DNA of 5,216 nt. It comes from an uncultured Pirellulales bacterium (lineage in GTDB: Bacteria > Planctomycetota > Planctomycetia > Pirellulales > Lacipirellulaceae). The stretch is taken from assembly GCA_947258835.1 (NCBI GenBank), contig CAMYJY010000163.1:1-5216 (forward strand). The letters run 5' to 3'. Below the pieces are notes generated by a model, which was not told the DNA's origin, searched no databases, and saw only the letters and a list, made by a program, of their open reading frames with translations. The translations under genes and the position numbers were made by a program. Shown piece by piece: positions 5,190-5,216 of the stretch (positions are counted from its first letter, which is position 1; each line of letters begins with the position of its first letter).

Positions 5190-5208
5190 CCAACAGGCTG
5201 GTCTTTTT
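5188..5208 (+). terminator. Possible weak intrinsic terminator after the small ORF
   Basis: AGCC, loop AACA, GGCT (5188-5199) is followed after GGTC by five Ts (5204-5208). The stem is only four base pairs, extendable slightly through flanking CC/GG, so the hairpin is weak. It overlaps the stop codon of the putative small gene, a position that lends mild support to that gene being real. Confidence 0.3.
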
Positions 5209-5216
5209 GATGATGG

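Overview
The window most resembles a planctomycete chromosome, probably of the Pirellula/Rhodopirellula group. The evidence is moderately high GC, leaderless-looking or Shine-Dalgarno-poor starts, and an FtsK whose N-terminus (MFENRNLKFDLF, then a YHPADPPST-type periplasmic loop) looks like planctomycete FtsK. This taxonomic call rests on remembered family resemblance, not on a search.

Layout, all genes on the + strand. Bases 1-343 hold no credible gene. They carry a family of GC-rich repeats built from a GGCGCTA/GGCGCTG heptamer: two direct 70-bp copies at a 93-bp period, plus an inverted 23-bp arm that ends six bases before the next start codon. Bases 344-1264 are truB, the tRNA pseudouridine-55 synthase, complete with all catalytic landmarks and with an 18-bp in-frame tandem duplication just upstream of the catalytic motif. 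Bases 1265-1817 are a gap of about 550 bp with no convincing protein gene but several hairpins, including a terminator-like one just after truB and a 10-bp stem-loop about 100 bp before the next gene. Bases 1818-4769 are a complete ftsK/spoIIIE DNA translocase with an acidic, tyrosine-studded linker and, unusually, a very acidic C-terminal extension of about 185 residues beyond the gamma DNA-reading domain. Bases 4770-5024 carry three intact and one partial REP/dRS3-like palindromic repeat. Bases 5025-5189 may encode a small single-pass membrane protein, followed by a short hairpin and T-run.

truB (tRNA modification) and ftsK (chromosome segregation at division) are both housekeeping genes and share no obvious pathway. 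The long gap and the hairpin between them argue for separate transcription units. No defence system, CRISPR array, transposase or phage gene is visible. The most unusual content is the doubly acidic FtsK, the duplication in TruB, the structured gap, and the two unrelated repeat families flanking the genes.
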